Shown here: in pieces, positions 63,220 to 64,000 of the stretch | Position numbering within the stretch: the first letter of the stretch is position 1 | How the letters are laid out: each line of letters opens with the position of its first letter | Source: Bacteroidales bacterium | Lineage (GTDB): Bacteria > Bacteroidota > Bacteroidia > Bacteroidales > UBA6680 | DNA length: 64,000 bases | Reading direction: 5' to 3' | Assembly (NCBI GenBank): GCA_025210735.1 | Contig: JAOARD010000044.1 | Span: 42,479 to 106,478, forward strand | Made by a program: the position numbers and the translations under genes | Notes under the pieces: model-generated | Told to the model about the DNA's origin: nothing | Databases searched by the model: none | The model's input: the letters and a program-made list of their open reading frames with translations, nothing else

Positions 63220-63762
63220 ATGCGAATAGTAAGCGGTAAATATAAGGGGAGAAGATTTGATCCCGGTAAGAAGTTTGTTGCGCGACCAACAACAGACTTT
63301 GCAAAAGAGAATCTTTTTAATGTATTATCTAATATTATAGATTTTTCAGATATAGAGGTTCTGGATCTTTTTGGTGGTACAGGAAGTATTTCATATGAAT
63401 TTGCATCGCGCGGAGCAAAGAGTATTGATTGTGTAGAGATGAATCACAATCACTATTCATTTATAAAATCGGTAATAAACGATCTGAAGATTGACACAAT
63501 AAATACATATAAAGCCGACGTTTTTAAATTTCTTTCGCGTTGTAGAAAAAAATATGATGTGATTTTTGCTGATCCACCATTTGATATGGAGAATATACCG
63601 GAGGTTGCTAAGATGGTTTTTGAGAACGATATGTTATCGCCTGAGGGGGTGTTAATTATGGAACATTCTGCTAAGACAGATTTCAGCGAATACTCCTCTT
63701 TCCTGCACGAGACGCGGGTTTACGGGCGTGTCTGTTTTTCGATTTTTTTCAAAAAAGATTGA
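63220..63762 (+). CDS. rsmD: 16S rRNA (guanine(966)-N(2))-methyltransferase RsmD
   Basis: 180 residues. MRIVSGKYKGRRFD and ARPTTDFAKENLFNVL are the RsmD start; SAM motif I is VLDLFGGTGSISYE and the catalytic motif is FADPPFDM. It methylates G966 (E. coli numbering) of 16S rRNA in the 30S subunit. It is the last gene before the tRNA-Asp pair; no strong terminator is seen. Confidence 0.93.
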   Translation: MRIVSGKYKGRRFDPGKKFVARPTTDFAKENLFNVLSNIIDFSDIEVLDLFGGTGSISYEFASRGAKSIDCVEMNHNHYSFIKSVINDLKIDTINTYKADVFKFLSRCRKKYDVIFADPPFDMENIPEVAKMVFENDMLSPEGVLIMEHSAKTDFSEYSSFLHETRVYGRVCFSIFFKKD

Positions 63763-63779
63763 TTTTTTTGCCAATTTAA

Positions 63780-63810
63780 TTTGGAGGTAAAGATCTTTTC
63801 CATATCTTTG
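63780..63810 (+). promoter_or_regulatory. Promoter of the tRNA-Asp operon
   Basis: TTTG (63780-63783), exactly 19 bases, then TATCTTTG (63803-63810). This is the full Bacteroidetes TTTG/TAnnTTTG promoter, ~25 bases ahead of the tRNA 5' end. Confidence 0.75.
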
Positions 63811-63835
63811 CATCGCATTTTTGAGAAACAGAAAC

Positions 63836-63909
63836 GGTCTGGTAGTTCAGTTGGTTAGAATACATGCCTGTCACGCATGGGGTCGCGAGTTCGAGTCTCG
63901 TCCAGACCG
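63836..63909 (+). tRNA. tRNA-Asp (GTC)
   Basis: 74 bases. Acceptor stem GGTCTGG (63836-63842) pairs with CCAGACC (63902-63908), discriminator G63909. The anticodon loop CTGTCAC gives GTC at 63870-63872, and GTTCGAGTC forms the T arm. The 3' CCA is not encoded. Confidence 0.97.
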
Positions 63910-63967
63910 CTACAAAAGAAAGAAAAGAAGAGGTTCTTTGAGATATTTTTAGAAGCATTAACGTATT

Positions 63968-64000
63968 GGTTTGGTAGTTCAGTTGGTTAGAATACATGCC
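63968..64000 (+). tRNA. tRNA-Asp, second copy, cut by window end
   Basis: Bases 63968-64000 repeat the first 33 bases of the preceding tRNA-Asp except for one change in the acceptor stem (GGTTTGG for GGTCTGG). The anticodon lies outside the window, so the identity is inferred from the match. Confidence 0.8.

Overview
The window is a low-GC Bacteroidia (Bacteroidetes) chromosome segment, probably from the order Bacteroidales. The evidence is the family content (AsmA-like giant, ZapA with a downstream 6S-like RNA, RNase Y, MltG, DUF3822, RsmD), start regions without Shine-Dalgarno sequences, and TAnnTTTG-type -7 boxes, one of which sits 19 bases after a TTTG in front of a tRNA-Asp. No database search was run. 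Family calls come from motifs, length and gene neighbourhood.

Layout. (1) 1-6815 is housekeeping: the 3' end of an AsmA-family gene, a minus-strand M23 peptidase, a small coiled-coil protein, zapA, a 6S-like RNA and rny. (2) 6858-10938 is a four-gene UDP-GlcNAc(3NAc)A set (wbpE, D, B, A-like) with its own terminator. (3) 11039-52521 is a nearly continuous plus-strand surface-polysaccharide locus of about 41 kb. It holds rmlA/C/B, a split transketolase, an epimerase-GT2 fusion, two methyltransferases and a GT-C-like membrane protein. These are followed by an unusual ulosonic-acid block (21060-34618), a CDP-6-deoxyhexose branch (34629-38051), glycosyltransferases, two flippases, three polymerase-like proteins and two initiating phosphoglycosyl transferases. 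The pairing of flippases and initiators suggests that two assembly systems lie side by side: roughly 11-42.5 kb, and 42.5-52.5 kb. (4) 52527-57291 holds a peroxiredoxin, an orphan dltC/dltD-like pair, two small secreted or barrel proteins, a pair of candidate small RNAs and a three-copy repeat. (5) 57292-64000 is housekeeping again: aspC-like aminotransferase, response regulator, mltG, RecD-like helicase, DUF3822, rsmD and two tRNA-Asp genes (the second cut by the window).

The most unusual part is 21060-34618. A clear KdnB-type 2-keto-3-deoxy-sugar oxidase sits between an aminotransferase and a NeuA-KdsC fusion, followed by a short NeuB without its SAF domain. Beyond a flippase comes a second set: a DRE-TIM aldolase fused to an MptE/DUF115-like domain, an HpcH/HpaI aldolase, an LdpA-like 2[4Fe-4S] protein, a HAD phosphatase and a KdsB-like cytidylyltransferase. 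Two HP/SS-motif transferase-like proteins (25242 and 32918) are candidates for using the CMP-activated products. I infer that the block makes one or two uncommon CMP-activated 3-deoxy-ulosonic acids; the structures cannot be read from sequence.

The second unusual layer is RNA-level. A ~70 bp element occurs three times (48781, 55250, 55332). In each copy CATCTG can pair with the CAGATG that contains the downstream start codon. Two paralogous terminator-ended units (55034-55156 and 56686-56798) share an upstream paired GTTAA motif and a conserved leader, and show compensatory changes in the terminator stem.
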